DNA of 64,000 nt from Arcticimaribacter sp965277835 (GCA_965277835.1 OZ255841.1:558001-622000); one strand, 5' to 3'; shown: positions 35,576 through 45,339, numbered from the stretch's first letter. Notes: generated by a model not told the origin, from the sequence alone. A program made the numbers and translations.

Positions 35576-36673
35576 ATGAAATTAAAAGCACTAGTATATC
35601 TACTTTTATTAAGCTTTAGCCTTAATGCACAAAATATAATCCCGTTAGATACCATACACTGGGAAATTAACGCAAAAGCTTATCTTTTTGAGACCTATAA
35701 GGGAAAGGACGCTATTTATATTCAGCAAGGATCCGCTATATTAAAAGACACAACATTTATTAATGGTACTATAGAGTTTGACGTGTATTTAACTGAGAGA
35801 CAAAGTTTCCCTGGTGTTCGGTTTAGAGTTACTGACGAGAACAATATGGAATCTTTTTATATACGCTCGCATTTACCTGGCAAACCAGATGCAAACCAAG
35901 TTGCTCCAGTAGTTAACGGAATATCTGCTTGGCAGTTATACTTTGGTCCCTCCTACTCTTTCCCCTATAAATATAAATATGACGACTGGACTCATGTGAA
36001 ACTTGTTATAAATGACAATAAAGGACAAATTTATTTTGACTATAGCAAAGAACCTCACCTATCTTGGGATTTGGTACATCCTCCAAAAGAAGGGAGAATT
36101 GGTATTGGAGGTAGTGCTGCCCCAGCACACTATGCTAACTTTAAAATTGATAAGCAAGAGAAAGCAATTAAAGACTTTAAAGTTATTAAACGAAAACCTA
36201 TTGACAATCTAATCTCACAATGGGACGTTTCAGATAAATTTGAAGAGAGTTCCATAAATGATATTAGTAATTTGAATAACGTTATCGAAAATAGAACATG
36301 GAATAAAACCATTTATGTAGAAGAAGGAACTGCTGCAAATATATCGAGAGAAGTTGTACGCTATGATGGCAACCCAGGGAACACTGTGTTTGCAAGAGTA
36401 AACATAAATTCTGATAAAGAACAACTAAAACTTTTAGAATTTGGATATAGCGATCGTGTTGTGGTTATATTAAATGGTAAACCCATATATAAAGGAACAA
36501 ATAGATGGAGATCGAGAGATTATCGCTACTTAGGAACAGTAGGATTATTTGACGCTGCTTTTTTACCTCTAAAAAAAGGAAAAAATGTTCTTTTGTTGGC
36601 AGTCTCCGAAGACTTTGGTGGATGGCTAGTTACAGGTCGAATTGAAGATAAAAAAGGAATAACAATAAAATAG
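35576..36673 (+). CDS. exported two-domain beta-sandwich protein
   Basis: This 365-residue protein starts with a signal peptide (MKLKALVYLLLLSFSLNAQ). Residues about 20-200 look like a concanavalin A/LamG-like sandwich ('INGTIEFDVYLTE...FPGVRFRVTDENNMESFYIRSHLPG', 'DDWTHVKLVINDNKGQIYF'). Residues about 210-365 resemble a galactose-binding-like domain ('DRVVVILNGKPIYKGTNRWRSRDYRYLGTVG', 'NVLLLAVSEDFGGW'). No catalytic motif of a glycosidase is evident. It may bind a carbohydrate or act as an accessory module of a hydrolase. Its stop is one base before the TTG start of the next gene. Confidence 0.65.
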   Translation: MKLKALVYLLLLSFSLNAQNIIPLDTIHWEINAKAYLFETYKGKDAIYIQQGSAILKDTTFINGTIEFDVYLTERQSFPGVRFRVTDENNMESFYIRSHLPGKPDANQVAPVVNGISAWQLYFGPSYSFPYKYKYDDWTHVKLVINDNKGQIYFDYSKEPHLSWDLVHPPKEGRIGIGGSAAPAHYANFKIDKQEKAIKDFKVIKRKPIDNLISQWDVSDKFEESSINDISNLNNVIENRTWNKTIYVEEGTAANISREVVRYDGNPGNTVFARVNINSDKEQLKLLEFGYSDRVVVILNGKPIYKGTNRWRSRDYRYLGTVGLFDAAFLPLKKGKNVLLLAVSEDFGGWLVTGRIEDKKGITIK

Positions 36674-36674
36674 G

Positions 36675-37388
36675 TTGAACCAAAATATACAATATCAAAA
36701 GTTTTTATTAATCGCAATTGTTTGCAGTTTTCTTTCTGTTATTACAACATTAGGAATACACTCTAACTTATTTGATTTAGGTGAATTAAATCTTGATGAC
36801 CGAATTAGATTATTTGAGAACACTAAATACATTGTAAACAAATTTTGGGTAATTATACACTGTCTCTTTGTACTAATTGCAATGCTTGGGTTTTTATTAA
36901 TTCAATTTAAAAAAAGCCCAGGGTTTACAATTTTAGGGTTTGTATTCTTTAGCGTATTTGCTTTCACTGAAATTTTCAGGCAAATGTTTGTCTTTTTTCA
37001 CATAAACAATTTGCGGAGACTATATGTTGATACCGTTGACAATTCCGCTCGCGAGATGATTCGGGCAAGTATAGACCACATAGGGCTAATTGGCTATGCT
37101 CTTTTTGGTTTATTTATTATTGCATTTGCTTTAGGAAATATTTGCTACGGAATAAGCCTATTTGGTAATGGCAAAAGAGACAAAATAATTGGCTATCTCT
37201 TATTAATATGGGGATTTGGCAATCTAGCAGTTTTTGGCAATGAATTTTGGGAGTCTCAACTCCTAAGGCAATTTTTAGAGTATTTTAATATTATTTATCA
37301 GCCAATAATACGTGCATTAGTAGGCTTGTGGATGTGGCAAAAATACAAGGAAATTAAGGCTAATAACGTGGTAGTTATTCAAAAATAA
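36675..37388 (+). CDS. multi-pass membrane protein of unknown function
   Basis: This 237-residue protein has about six hydrophobic segments (residues about 8-28, 55-75, 82-102, 145-168, 175-195 and 200-225). It appears to begin at a TTG (36675), because no ATG lies near the start and the first helix would otherwise be lost. It follows the exported beta-sandwich protein by one base and is probably coupled to it. I do not recognise the family. A strong bidirectional hairpin lies right at its end. Confidence 0.6.
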   Translation: MNQNIQYQKFLLIAIVCSFLSVITTLGIHSNLFDLGELNLDDRIRLFENTKYIVNKFWVIIHCLFVLIAMLGFLLIQFKKSPGFTILGFVFFSVFAFTEIFRQMFVFFHINNLRRLYVDTVDNSAREMIRASIDHIGLIGYALFGLFIIAFALGNICYGISLFGNGKRDKIIGYLLLIWGFGNLAVFGNEFWESQLLRQFLEYFNIIYQPIIRALVGLWMWQKYKEIKANNVVVIQK

Positions 37389-37419
37389 AAGCACCTTATT
37401 AAATAAGGTGCTTTTATTT
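37383..37419. terminator. bidirectional terminator between the 36675 gene and dnaK
   Basis: GCACCTTA (37391-37398) pairs with TAAGGTGC (37404-37411) around TTAAA. The stem extends through A-rich and T-rich flanks to 16 bp. Both strands show a stem followed by Ts, so it can serve the plus-strand gene and the convergent dnaK. Confidence 0.9.
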
Positions 37420-37462
37420 ACAATCGAAAAACGTAACCGAATATTCTTTGTATATTCTAGGT

Positions 37463-39406
37463 TTATTTCACTTCCTCGAAATCTACATCTTGCACATCAT
37501 CTTCTCCCTCTTTGCTAGGCTCTGCCTTAGGTTCAGCTTGTGGTTCAGCCGATGCACCAGGTTGTCCGCCAGCCTCAGCTTGTGCTTTATAAAGTTCTTC
37601 CGATGCATTTTTCCATGCCTCATTAATTTTATCTAACGCAGGGTCAATTAAAGCAATGTCTTTAGCTTCAAAAGCAGTTTTTAGTTCTTTTAATGCGTCT
37701 TCAATTGGTTTCTTCTTCTCGTCAGAGAGCTTATCCCCAAATTCTTTTAATTGATTTTCGGTTTGAAAAATTAATTGATCAGCTGTATTAAGTTTATCTA
37801 CTTGCTCCTTTGCAGCTTTATCAGCTTCGGCATTAACTTCAGCTTCTTTCTTCATTTTTTCAATTTCTTCGTCAGTAAGCCCAGAAGAAGCCTCTATTCT
37901 AATATCTTGTGATTTCCCTGTTGCCTTATCAGAAGCACTTACCTTAATAATCCCATTAGCATCAATATCAAAAGTTACTTCAATTTGAGGTGTCCCTCTT
38001 GGTGCAGGTGGAATACCGTCAAGATGAAAACGACCAATAGTCTTATTATCTGCTGCCATAGAGCGTTCTCCTTGAAGTACATGAATCTCAACCGAAGGTT
38101 GGTTATCTGCTGCAGTCGAAAATACTTGAGATTTTTTTGTAGGTATAGTCGTGTTTGATTCAATTAACTTAGTCATTACACTACCCATAGTTTCAATTCC
38201 TAATGAAAGTGGAGTAACATCTAATAACAGAACATCTTCTACATCTCCCGATAATACACCGCCTTGAATAGCTGCTCCTATTGCTACAACTTCATCTGGA
38301 TTTACTCCTTTGGATGGTTTTTTACCAAAAAACTTTTCAACTTCATCTTGAATGATTGGAATACGAGTAGAACCACCAACTAAAATGATTTCATCAATTT
38401 CAGAAGTAGATAAACCTGCATCGTCTAAAGCTTTTTTGACTGGTGCCATAGAACGGCGTACCAACTCATTTGAAAGTTGCTCAAATTTTGAACGTGTAAG
38501 AGTTGTTACTAAATGTTTTGGTCCTGAGCTTGTAGCTGTAATATATGGTAAATTGATTTCCGTTTGAGAAGAAGAGGAAAGCTCAATTTTAGCTTTCTCT
38601 GCAGCTTCTTTTAAACGTTGCAAAGCCATTGGGTCTGCTTTTTGTTTTAGTGATTTATCGCCACGTAAGTCAATACCTTCTGCAGCTTTAAAATCTTCTG
38701 CTAACCAGTTAATTAAAACATGGTCAAAATCATCTCCTCCCAAATGCGTGTCACCATTAGTTGACAAAACTTCAAATACGCCATCTCCTAATTCTAAAAT
38801 TGAAATATCAAAAGTTCCTCCTCCTAAATCATAAACAGCTATTTTACGGTCTGAGCTTGATTTTTTATCTAACCCATACGCCAAAGCAGCGGCAGTTGGC
38901 TCATTAATTATACGCTCAACCTCAAGTCCTGCAATTTGTCCAGCTTCTTTAGTTGCCTGTCTTTGGGCATCATTAAAATATGCAGGCACTGTTATAACAG
39001 CTTTGGTTACGCTAGTCCCTAAATAATCTTCTGCTGTTTTCTTCATTTTTTGAAGAATCATTGCTGAGAGTTCTTGTGGTGTATATAAACGTCCATCAAT
39101 ATCCACTCTCGGAGTATCATTGTCTCCTTTAACTACCTTATAAGCTAAATTTCTAGATTCTTCAGAAGATTCAGAATATTTATTCCCCATAAAACGTTTT
39201 ATAGAAGCTATTGTTTTAGTAGGATTAGTTACTGCCTGACGCTTTGCAGGGTCTCCAACTTTAATTTCTCCTCCTTCAACAAATGCAATTACAGAAGGCG
39301 TTGTTCTTTTTCCTTCTCCGTTAGGGATTACAACAGGCTCATTACCTTCCATTACAGAAACGCAAGAGTTAGTCGTTCCTAAGTCAATTCCTATTATTTT
39401 ACTCAT
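37463..39406 (-). CDS. dnaK: molecular chaperone DnaK (Hsp70)
   Basis: This 647-residue Hsp70 has the nucleotide-binding domain motifs 'IIGIDLGTTNSCVSVMEG', 'VITVPAYFNDAQRQATKEAG', 'AVYDLGGGTFDISILELGDGVFEVLSTNGDTHLGG' and 'EIILVGGSTRIPIIQ'. The linker is 'DVLLLDVTPLSLGIE', followed by the substrate-binding beta sandwich and a helical lid. It ends in an acidic 'DVQDVDFEEVK' tail where DADFEEV is more common. A perfect inverted repeat lies 56 bases upstream of its ATG, a likely heat-shock operator. grpE and dnaJ are not adjacent. Confidence 0.98.
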   Translation of the reverse strand: MSKIIGIDLGTTNSCVSVMEGNEPVVIPNGEGKRTTPSVIAFVEGGEIKVGDPAKRQAVTNPTKTIASIKRFMGNKYSESSEESRNLAYKVVKGDNDTPRVDIDGRLYTPQELSAMILQKMKKTAEDYLGTSVTKAVITVPAYFNDAQRQATKEAGQIAGLEVERIINEPTAAALAYGLDKKSSSDRKIAVYDLGGGTFDISILELGDGVFEVLSTNGDTHLGGDDFDHVLINWLAEDFKAAEGIDLRGDKSLKQKADPMALQRLKEAAEKAKIELSSSSQTEINLPYITATSSGPKHLVTTLTRSKFEQLSNELVRRSMAPVKKALDDAGLSTSEIDEIILVGGSTRIPIIQDEVEKFFGKKPSKGVNPDEVVAIGAAIQGGVLSGDVEDVLLLDVTPLSLGIETMGSVMTKLIESNTTIPTKKSQVFSTAADNQPSVEIHVLQGERSMAADNKTIGRFHLDGIPPAPRGTPQIEVTFDIDANGIIKVSASDKATGKSQDIRIEASSGLTDEEIEKMKKEAEVNAEADKAAKEQVDKLNTADQLIFQTENQLKEFGDKLSDEKKKPIEDALKELKTAFEAKDIALIDPALDKINEAWKNASEELYKAQAEAGGQPGASAEPQAEPKAEPSKEGEDDVQDVDFEEVK

Positions 39407-39461
39407 TACAAATTATTTTAAATTCACAATTTAATAAGCAATGAATATGCCATATAAAAAA

Positions 39462-39480
39462 TAATGACAAACTGTCATTA
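39462..39480. promoter_or_regulatory. perfect inverted repeat upstream of dnaK
   Basis: TAATGACA (39462-39469), AAC, TGTCATTA (39473-39480): 8-bp perfect arms with a three-base centre. It lies 56 bases from the dnaK start and 50 bases from the panB -7 box. The sequence is not CIRCE (TTAGCACTC arms). A stress-regulator site is the natural inference. Confidence 0.5.
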
Positions 39481-39529
39481 ATAAATTTCAATAGCTTTTA
39501 TTTTACAATTCAACTCAAAAGAAAAATAG

Positions 39530-39537
39530 TACATTTG
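39530..39537 (+). promoter_or_regulatory. panB -7 box
   Basis: TACATTTG is a full TAnnTTTG match ending 18 bases before the panB ATG at 39556. It also contains the TTG that a long reading of panB would use as a start, which argues against that start. Confidence 0.45.
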
Positions 39538-39555
39538 AAAAAATATAAATTAAAA

Positions 39556-40374
39556 ATGTCTGTAGCAAAAAACACATATAATAGAGTAACCACAAACTCT
39601 CTTTTGAAAATGAAAGAAAAGGGAGAAAAAATAGCAATGCTCACTGCGTATGATTTTACTTTGGCAACTCTTGTAGATAAAGCTGGAACTGATATAATTT
39701 TAGTTGGAGATTCTGCCTCTAATGTTATTGCAGGTCACGAAACAACGCTTCCTATTACACTAGATCAGATGATATATCACGCTAGTTCTGTTATTCGTGC
39801 TGTTAAGCGTGCGCTTGTTGTTGTAGATTTACCTTTTGGAAGTTATCAAGCAGATTCCAAAGAGGCTTTAAAGTCTGCTATTAAGATAATGAAAGAATCG
39901 GGAGCACATGCAGTAAAACTAGAGGGTGGACACCAAGAGCAACTATCAATTGAGCGAATTATACGTGCAGGGATTCCTGTGATGGGACACTTAGGGCTTA
40001 CACCTCAGTCAATATATAAATTTGGAACATACGAAGTTAGAGCCAAAGAAGAGGAAGAAGCGCAAAGACTAATTAAAGATGCAAAGGTTTTAGAAGGTAT
40101 AGGGTGTTTTGCTTTAGTTTTAGAAAAAGTGCCTGCAAATTTGGCTGCAAAAGTAGCTGACATGATTTCAATTCCAGTTATCGGAATAGGTGCAGGTATG
40201 GGAGTAGATGGTCAAGTTCTAGTACTCCACGACATGTTAGGAATGAGCAAGGAATTTAGTCCGCGTTTTTTAAGGCGATACCTTGATTTACATACTGAAA
40301 TTATTAAAGCTGTACAGCAATATAATGATGACGTAAAACAAAAGAAGTTCCCATCCGAATTGGAGCAATACTAA
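39556..40374 (+). CDS. panB: 3-methyl-2-oxobutanoate hydroxymethyltransferase
   Basis: This 272-residue TIM-barrel enzyme makes ketopantoate for pantothenate and CoA. Conserved segments: 'KIAMLTAYDFTLATLVDKAGTDIILVGDSASNVIAGHETTLPITLDQMIYH' and 'MGHLGLTPQS', followed by 'IPVIGIGAGMGVDGQVLVLHDMLGM'. I start it at the ATG 39556 (MSVAKNTYNR) because the upstream TTG frame start lies in the -7 box. The RluA-type gene follows after eight bases, so the two probably share a transcript. Confidence 0.96.
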   Translation: MSVAKNTYNRVTTNSLLKMKEKGEKIAMLTAYDFTLATLVDKAGTDIILVGDSASNVIAGHETTLPITLDQMIYHASSVIRAVKRALVVVDLPFGSYQADSKEALKSAIKIMKESGAHAVKLEGGHQEQLSIERIIRAGIPVMGHLGLTPQSIYKFGTYEVRAKEEEEAQRLIKDAKVLEGIGCFALVLEKVPANLAAKVADMISIPVIGIGAGMGVDGQVLVLHDMLGMSKEFSPRFLRRYLDLHTEIIKAVQQYNDDVKQKKFPSELEQY

Positions 40375-40382
40375 TTTTCAAT

Positions 40383-41060
40383 ATGGAGTTAGATGTTCTA
40401 TACGAAGACAATCATATACTAGTTGTCAATAAACCTGCTGGGGTTCTAGTGCAAGGAGATAAAACTAAAGATGTTCCATTAGTTGAACATGCTAAGCAAT
40501 ACATTAAAAAAAAATATAATAAACCTGGTAAGGTTTTTCTAGGCGTGGCACATCGGCTAGACCGCCCTTCAAGCGGTGTTCTTGTTTTTGCTCGTACATC
40601 AAAAGCACTAGAGCGTTTAAATTTAGAATTTAAAAACAGAACAGTTAAAAAAATCTATTGGATAATCACAAAAAATACTCCTAACCCTCCTTCTCAAAAA
40701 CTTGTGCATTGGTTGGTACGAAATCACACACAAAATAAATCTTATGCATATAGCAAGGAGGTGGCTAATAGCAAAAAAGCCATTCTTACGTACACCATAA
40801 AAAAGCAGCTAGACAATTATGGACTACTAGAAATAGAACTTGAAACTGGGCGGCATCACCAAATACGAGCTCAACTAAGTTCTATTGGTTGTCCTATTAA
40901 AGGAGATTTAAAATATGGTGCTATGCGTAGTAATCCGGATGGTAGTATTAGTTTACACGCCCGTTCATTAGAATTAATTCATCCTACAACTAAACAAAAA
41001 CTCAATTGGGTTGCTTCACCCCCTAAAAATACTCTGTGGGATGCTTGTCTTTCCGATTAA
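40383..41060 (+). CDS. RluA-family pseudouridine synthase
   Basis: This 225-residue enzyme has the RluA catalytic motif 'VAHRLDRPSSGVLVFARTSKAL' (Asp in HRLD) and 'LVNKPAGVLVQGD' near the N-terminus. 'LLEIELETGRHHQIRAQLSSIGCPIKGDLKYG' completes the fold. There is no S4 domain, so it resembles the compact RluA/TruC-type enzymes. The rRNA or tRNA target cannot be told from sequence. It follows panB and overlaps the convergent gene by 38 bases. Confidence 0.9.
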   Translation: MELDVLYEDNHILVVNKPAGVLVQGDKTKDVPLVEHAKQYIKKKYNKPGKVFLGVAHRLDRPSSGVLVFARTSKALERLNLEFKNRTVKKIYWIITKNTPNPPSQKLVHWLVRNHTQNKSYAYSKEVANSKKAILTYTIKKQLDNYGLLEIELETGRHHQIRAQLSSIGCPIKGDLKYGAMRSNPDGSISLHARSLELIHPTTKQKLNWVASPPKNTLWDACLSD

Positions 41061-42594
41061 TAATATTAGCTTTTGTTTGAATAATTTCAGCTATCGGTTT
41101 GTTTTCAATTTTACTTTCTAGCCAAGATAAAATGTCTAAATATAAAAATGACCGTTTTTCATAAGGATCATTTTCATATTGTTTAAGTTCAATATATAAG
41201 TTCTTAAATTCATTTTTTAATTCATGAGGGTATATTCGCCCTAATTTTCGAACAAATCGAATCATTGATTTTTGCACTTCATGTAAATCATTCATTTTAA
41301 GTAAAAACTTATAGGTATCGCGAATATGTATATCTAAATGGTAATCAAACCCTGCTTCATAATGCGCAATGAGGCTAAGAAGGCGAGCAAAACAAAGTAA
41401 ATCTTCTCGCATCTTTAATTCTTTATTAAAAATAATTTTATTCAAATATGTAATTGCTTTCTCATAATCATTAGAGCCAAAGTATAAACAAGCTGTTTTA
41501 TAATAAAACATCATTATATGGTGTGCGTCTATTTGGTTCTTATAAACATATATCTCTTTGAACAAAGGTTCTATTATTTCTTCTCCATTCTCGAAATTAC
41601 CTTCTAAAAAACGTAGGTTAAACTCATTATTATACTGGTATAAAAAAGCTAATGAGTTTATATTGTCATTCTTGGGGAATGTTTCTGAGTTAAGTGTTTC
41701 AATCATTTTCTTTAGAACACTTCTAAATTTTTCTGGGTATTTAATTAATGACAGCGATTCCATTAAATAATTATTCCCTTGCAAGTAAAAAACTGGGTTT
41801 AAAGGAATCATTTCGGGTTTTTCATCAAACAACGCTACCCATTTCATTGAGTATCGGTAACTAGAAAGAAAGTCTTGAGTTAGTAAACTATACCAAACAT
41901 GAGCTTTGAAATACCATAGCTTTTCTCTAAAACCCAGTTGATCGAACTCTAATTTAGGTAATAGATTGAAAAAAAAATGGGTGATGCTTTTAAATTCCTC
42001 ATTACTCTTGGCATATCCCGCTTTAATTAAACGTTCATATAACTGCAAAGACAAATTTGAAAGTTGACTAGAAATATGATTCTGATAACTTAAATCTGTA
42101 GCGTTACGAACTAGTTCTTCTGTTCTATTGCTCATACTTTGAGTAATATACTGGGATTCAATCACTTTTTCTAGCTCAACAATTTCAAATGCGGCATATT
42201 TCTCCTCTGACTTTATTGCAATAATTTTAGCTCTATCTAAAATTTTTAAACTTTGATTATATAACCCTTTTTGATATAAAATAGTAGCGAAATCGAGTTG
42301 TTCGCGTATTTGCATTCTCATATTTCGTTGAGAAGAAATAAACCTTAAGCTAGTTAAAATCTGTTTATATAAATGAGCTTTAAGGTTTGAAAGCTGCTGC
42401 TTTGTAACAAAATCTTTTTTAAGAATTAATGCCTCGTTATATACTGATGATTTATCTAAAAAATCGAAAAGTTTTATAAACTTAGCAGATAAGTTAGATT
42501 CCATTCTACCTGTATATAGCTTAAATTGCCTTTTTTCTGACTTTGATAAGGATTTTATTAAAAGAAATAAATTTTCTTTTTGGCTATTAGTCAT
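41023..42594 (-). CDS. large helical-repeat protein of unknown function
   Basis: This 523-residue protein has no signal peptide or membrane helix. It is almost entirely predicted helix with TPR-like periodicity, for example 'FATILYQKGLYNQSLKILDRAKIIA' and 'TACLYFGSNDYEKAITYLNKIIFNKEL'. It begins 'MTNSQKENLFLLIKSLSKSEKRQFKLY', a pattern I associate with uncharacterised Bacteroidota proteins. It is cytoplasmic and probably a scaffold. Its 3' end overlaps the convergent pseudouridine-synthase gene by 38 bases. The 141-base gap to leuA shows no clear promoter. Confidence 0.65.
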   Translation of the reverse strand: MTNSQKENLFLLIKSLSKSEKRQFKLYTGRMESNLSAKFIKLFDFLDKSSVYNEALILKKDFVTKQQLSNLKAHLYKQILTSLRFISSQRNMRMQIREQLDFATILYQKGLYNQSLKILDRAKIIAIKSEEKYAAFEIVELEKVIESQYITQSMSNRTEELVRNATDLSYQNHISSQLSNLSLQLYERLIKAGYAKSNEEFKSITHFFFNLLPKLEFDQLGFREKLWYFKAHVWYSLLTQDFLSSYRYSMKWVALFDEKPEMIPLNPVFYLQGNNYLMESLSLIKYPEKFRSVLKKMIETLNSETFPKNDNINSLAFLYQYNNEFNLRFLEGNFENGEEIIEPLFKEIYVYKNQIDAHHIMMFYYKTACLYFGSNDYEKAITYLNKIIFNKELKMREDLLCFARLLSLIAHYEAGFDYHLDIHIRDTYKFLLKMNDLHEVQKSMIRFVRKLGRIYPHELKNEFKNLYIELKQYENDPYEKRSFLYLDILSWLESKIENKPIAEIIQTKANIINRKDKHPTEYF

Positions 42595-42735
42595 TTTTAT
42601 AGTTTAATATATTATAATCCAGACGTTTATTATAAAAACACTGTAGTCAAGTTTCGTAATAAAAATACACTAAAAATATTAAGGTTATACATATAAATAC
42701 TAAATTCGTACTACTTTCTAAAAATTAAGAATGTT

Positions 42736-43899
42736 ATGGCCCAAGAATATGTTCAAATTTTTGATACTACACTTCGCGATGGAGAACAAGTGCCAGGGTG
42801 CAAGCTAGATACTAAGAGTAAATTAATAATAGCTGAACAGCTTGATATATTGGGAGTTGATGTTTTAGAAGCGGGCTTTCCTGTTTCGAGTCCAGGAGAC
42901 TTCAATTCTGTAGTCGAAATTTCAAAGCTGATGAAAAACACAACGGTTTGTGGTTTAACTCGTGCGGTAGAAAACGATATTAAAGTTGCAGCAGAAGCTT
43001 TGACCCATGCAAAAAAACCAAGAATTCATACAGGTATTGGCACTTCCGAAAGTCATATTAAACATAAATTCAAATCGAACCGCGATGCAATTATTGAACG
43101 TGCTGTAGCTGCTGTCACCTATGCCAAAACTTTTGTGGAAGATGTTGAATTTTATGCAGAAGATGCAGGTCGTTCTGATAATGAATTTTTAGCCCGTGTA
43201 TGCGAAGCTGTTGTAAAAGCTGGTGCTACAGTTTTAAATATTCCTGATACTACTGGATATTGCTTACCCGAAGAATATGGTGCTAAAATGAAATATTTAA
43301 AAGAAAATGTCACAGGAATTCATAAAGCGATTTTATCGTGTCATTGTCATAATGACTTAGGGCTAGCTACTGCCAATTCTATAGCTGGAATATCGAATGG
43401 TGCACGACAAATAGAATGCACAATTAATGGTATTGGAGAACGTGCCGGAAACACATCACTCGAAGAGGTAGTTATGGTTATGCGCCAACACCCAAGTTTA
43501 AATTTAGATACACGTATTAATTCAAAATTATTGTATTCTACTAGTCAACTAGTCTCAGAAAGTATGGGAATGATGGTACAGCCTAATAAAGCAATAGTAG
43601 GCGCAAATGCTTTTGCACATAGTTCAGGCATTCATCAAGATGGGGTTATTAAAAATAGAGAAACTTATGAAATTATAAACCCAAGTGATGTTGGCGTTAC
43701 AGAGTCCGCAATAGTTTTAACTGCAAGGAGCGGTAGAGCTGCTCTTGCTTATCGGGCTAAAAATTTAGGTGTTGAATTAAATAAACTTCAACTAGATAAA
43801 GTATACCAAGAGTTTTTAAAAGTCGCAGACACTCTAAAACAAGTCAACGACGAAGATATTTCAAGAATCCTTGAAATAAGTAATATCAACGATATTTAA
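42736..43899 (+). CDS. leuA: 2-isopropylmalate synthase, catalytic part only
   Basis: This 387-residue HMGL-like enzyme has 'QIFDTTLRDGEQVPGCKL', 'EAGFPVSSPGDF', 'SCHCHNDLGLATANSIAGISNGARQIECTINGIGERAGNTSLEEVVM' and 'GANAFAHSSGIHQDGVIKN'. It condenses acetyl-CoA with 2-oxoisovalerate. It stops about 120 residues short of full-length LeuA and lacks the C-terminal LeuA_dimer regulatory domain. It may therefore not be feedback-inhibited in the usual way. A second synthase with that domain is encoded three genes downstream. It is followed by leuC after 16 bases. Confidence 0.92.
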   Translation: MAQEYVQIFDTTLRDGEQVPGCKLDTKSKLIIAEQLDILGVDVLEAGFPVSSPGDFNSVVEISKLMKNTTVCGLTRAVENDIKVAAEALTHAKKPRIHTGIGTSESHIKHKFKSNRDAIIERAVAAVTYAKTFVEDVEFYAEDAGRSDNEFLARVCEAVVKAGATVLNIPDTTGYCLPEEYGAKMKYLKENVTGIHKAILSCHCHNDLGLATANSIAGISNGARQIECTINGIGERAGNTSLEEVVMVMRQHPSLNLDTRINSKLLYSTSQLVSESMGMMVQPNKAIVGANAFAHSSGIHQDGVIKNRETYEIINPSDVGVTESAIVLTARSGRAALAYRAKNLGVELNKLQLDKVYQEFLKVADTLKQVNDEDISRILEISNINDI

Positions 43900-43915
43900 T
43901 TTTTATTAAAACATT

Positions 43916-45310
43916 ATGAATAACACACTATTCGATAAAGTATGGGACTCTCATGTAGTTCAAAAAATAGCAGGCGGTCCCGATGTATTGTTTATCGATC
44001 GCCATATGGTTCACGAAGTAACAAGCCCCGTTGCTTTTTTAGGGCTAAAGAAAAGGAACGTTAAAACAATGTTCCCAGAACGAACTTTTGCTACGGCAGA
44101 CCATAATACACCAACTATCAATCAACACTTACCAGTTGCAGATCCCCTGTCTGCTAATCAACTTCAAGCCCTTGAAGAAAATGCAGCAGAGCATAATATT
44201 TCTTATTGGGGACTGGGACATAAAAAAAATGGTATTGTTCATGTTATAGGCCCAGAATATGGAATTACACAGCCTGGAGCAACCATTGTTTGTGGAGATT
44301 CGCACACATCGACACATGGTGCATTTGGGGCAATTGCATTTGGAATTGGAACCTCAGAGGTAGAAATGGTTTTATCTACTCAATGTATTATGCAACCAAA
44401 ACCAAAAACCATGCGAATTACAATTAATGGTTCTTTAGGCAGAGGGGTTACCCCAAAAGATGTTGCTCTATTTATAATATCAAAACTAACAACTTCTGGC
44501 GCAACAGGTTACTTTGTTGAATATGCCGGAGATGTTTTTAAATCACTCAGTATGGAAGGTAGAATGACTGTCTGTAACTTGAGTATTGAAATGGGTGCAC
44601 GTGGTGGAATTATTGCCCCTGACGAAAAAACATTTGAATATATAAAAAATCGTGAGTTTACCCCTAAAGAAGCTGCTTGGGATAAAGCAATGGAATATTG
44701 GTCAACCCTTAAAACCGATGATGACGCTGTTTTTGATAAAGAATATTCATTTGATGGAAGTACAATAGAGCCTATGATTACATATGGTACTAACCCAGGG
44801 ATGGGAATAAGTATAACTGGAAGCATACCAAAAGCTGAAAATGTTGAAGGAGGTGTATCAACTTATAAAAAATCATTAGATTATATGGGTTATACAGAAG
44901 GAGATTCTATACTAGGAAAAAAAGTTGATTATGTTTTCCTTGGTAGTTGTACCAACGGACGTATCGAAGATTTTAGAGCCTTTACAGATATTATAAAAGG
45001 AAAGAAAAAAGCAGATCATGTTACAGCATGGTTAGTACCAGGGTCACATAAAGTTATGGATGCTATTAAAGAAGAAGGTTTACTAAAAAGTTTAAATGCA
45101 GCAGGTTTCGAACTTCGCGAACCTGGGTGTTCGGCGTGTTTGGCTATGAATGACGATAAAATACCAGCAGGAAAATATGCGGTAAGTACTTCTAACAGAA
45201 ATTTTGAAGGACGTCAAGGCCCAGGATCCAGAACGCTTCTTGCAAGCCCAACCGTAGCAGCAGCAGCAGCAATTACGGGTGTAGTAACAGACCCTAGAAG
45301 TATAATATAA
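43916..45310 (+). CDS. leuC: 3-isopropylmalate dehydratase large subunit
   Basis: This 464-residue aconitase-superfamily subunit binds a [4Fe-4S] cluster through Cys345, Cys405 and Cys408 (LGSCTNGR; PGCSACL). Other conserved parts are 'VCGDSHTSTHGAFGAIAFGIGTSEVEMVL' and 'SNRNFEGRQGPGSRTLLASP'. It isomerises 2- to 3-isopropylmalate together with LeuD, encoded 29 bases downstream. The dehydratase can in principle also act on citramalate, which matters because a second synthase lies in the operon. Confidence 0.97.
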   Translation: MNNTLFDKVWDSHVVQKIAGGPDVLFIDRHMVHEVTSPVAFLGLKKRNVKTMFPERTFATADHNTPTINQHLPVADPLSANQLQALEENAAEHNISYWGLGHKKNGIVHVIGPEYGITQPGATIVCGDSHTSTHGAFGAIAFGIGTSEVEMVLSTQCIMQPKPKTMRITINGSLGRGVTPKDVALFIISKLTTSGATGYFVEYAGDVFKSLSMEGRMTVCNLSIEMGARGGIIAPDEKTFEYIKNREFTPKEAAWDKAMEYWSTLKTDDDAVFDKEYSFDGSTIEPMITYGTNPGMGISITGSIPKAENVEGGVSTYKKSLDYMGYTEGDSILGKKVDYVFLGSCTNGRIEDFRAFTDIIKGKKKADHVTAWLVPGSHKVMDAIKEEGLLKSLNAAGFELREPGCSACLAMNDDKIPAGKYAVSTSNRNFEGRQGPGSRTLLASPTVAAAAAITGVVTDPRSII

Positions 45311-45339
45311 TATTTTAAAACTCTTAAACGTAGTAAGCA

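Noticed and set aside
39535..39555. Longer panB beginning at TTG 39535
   Set aside because: The TTG is part of a perfect -7 box (TACATTTG). ATG 39556 gives the normal N-terminus.
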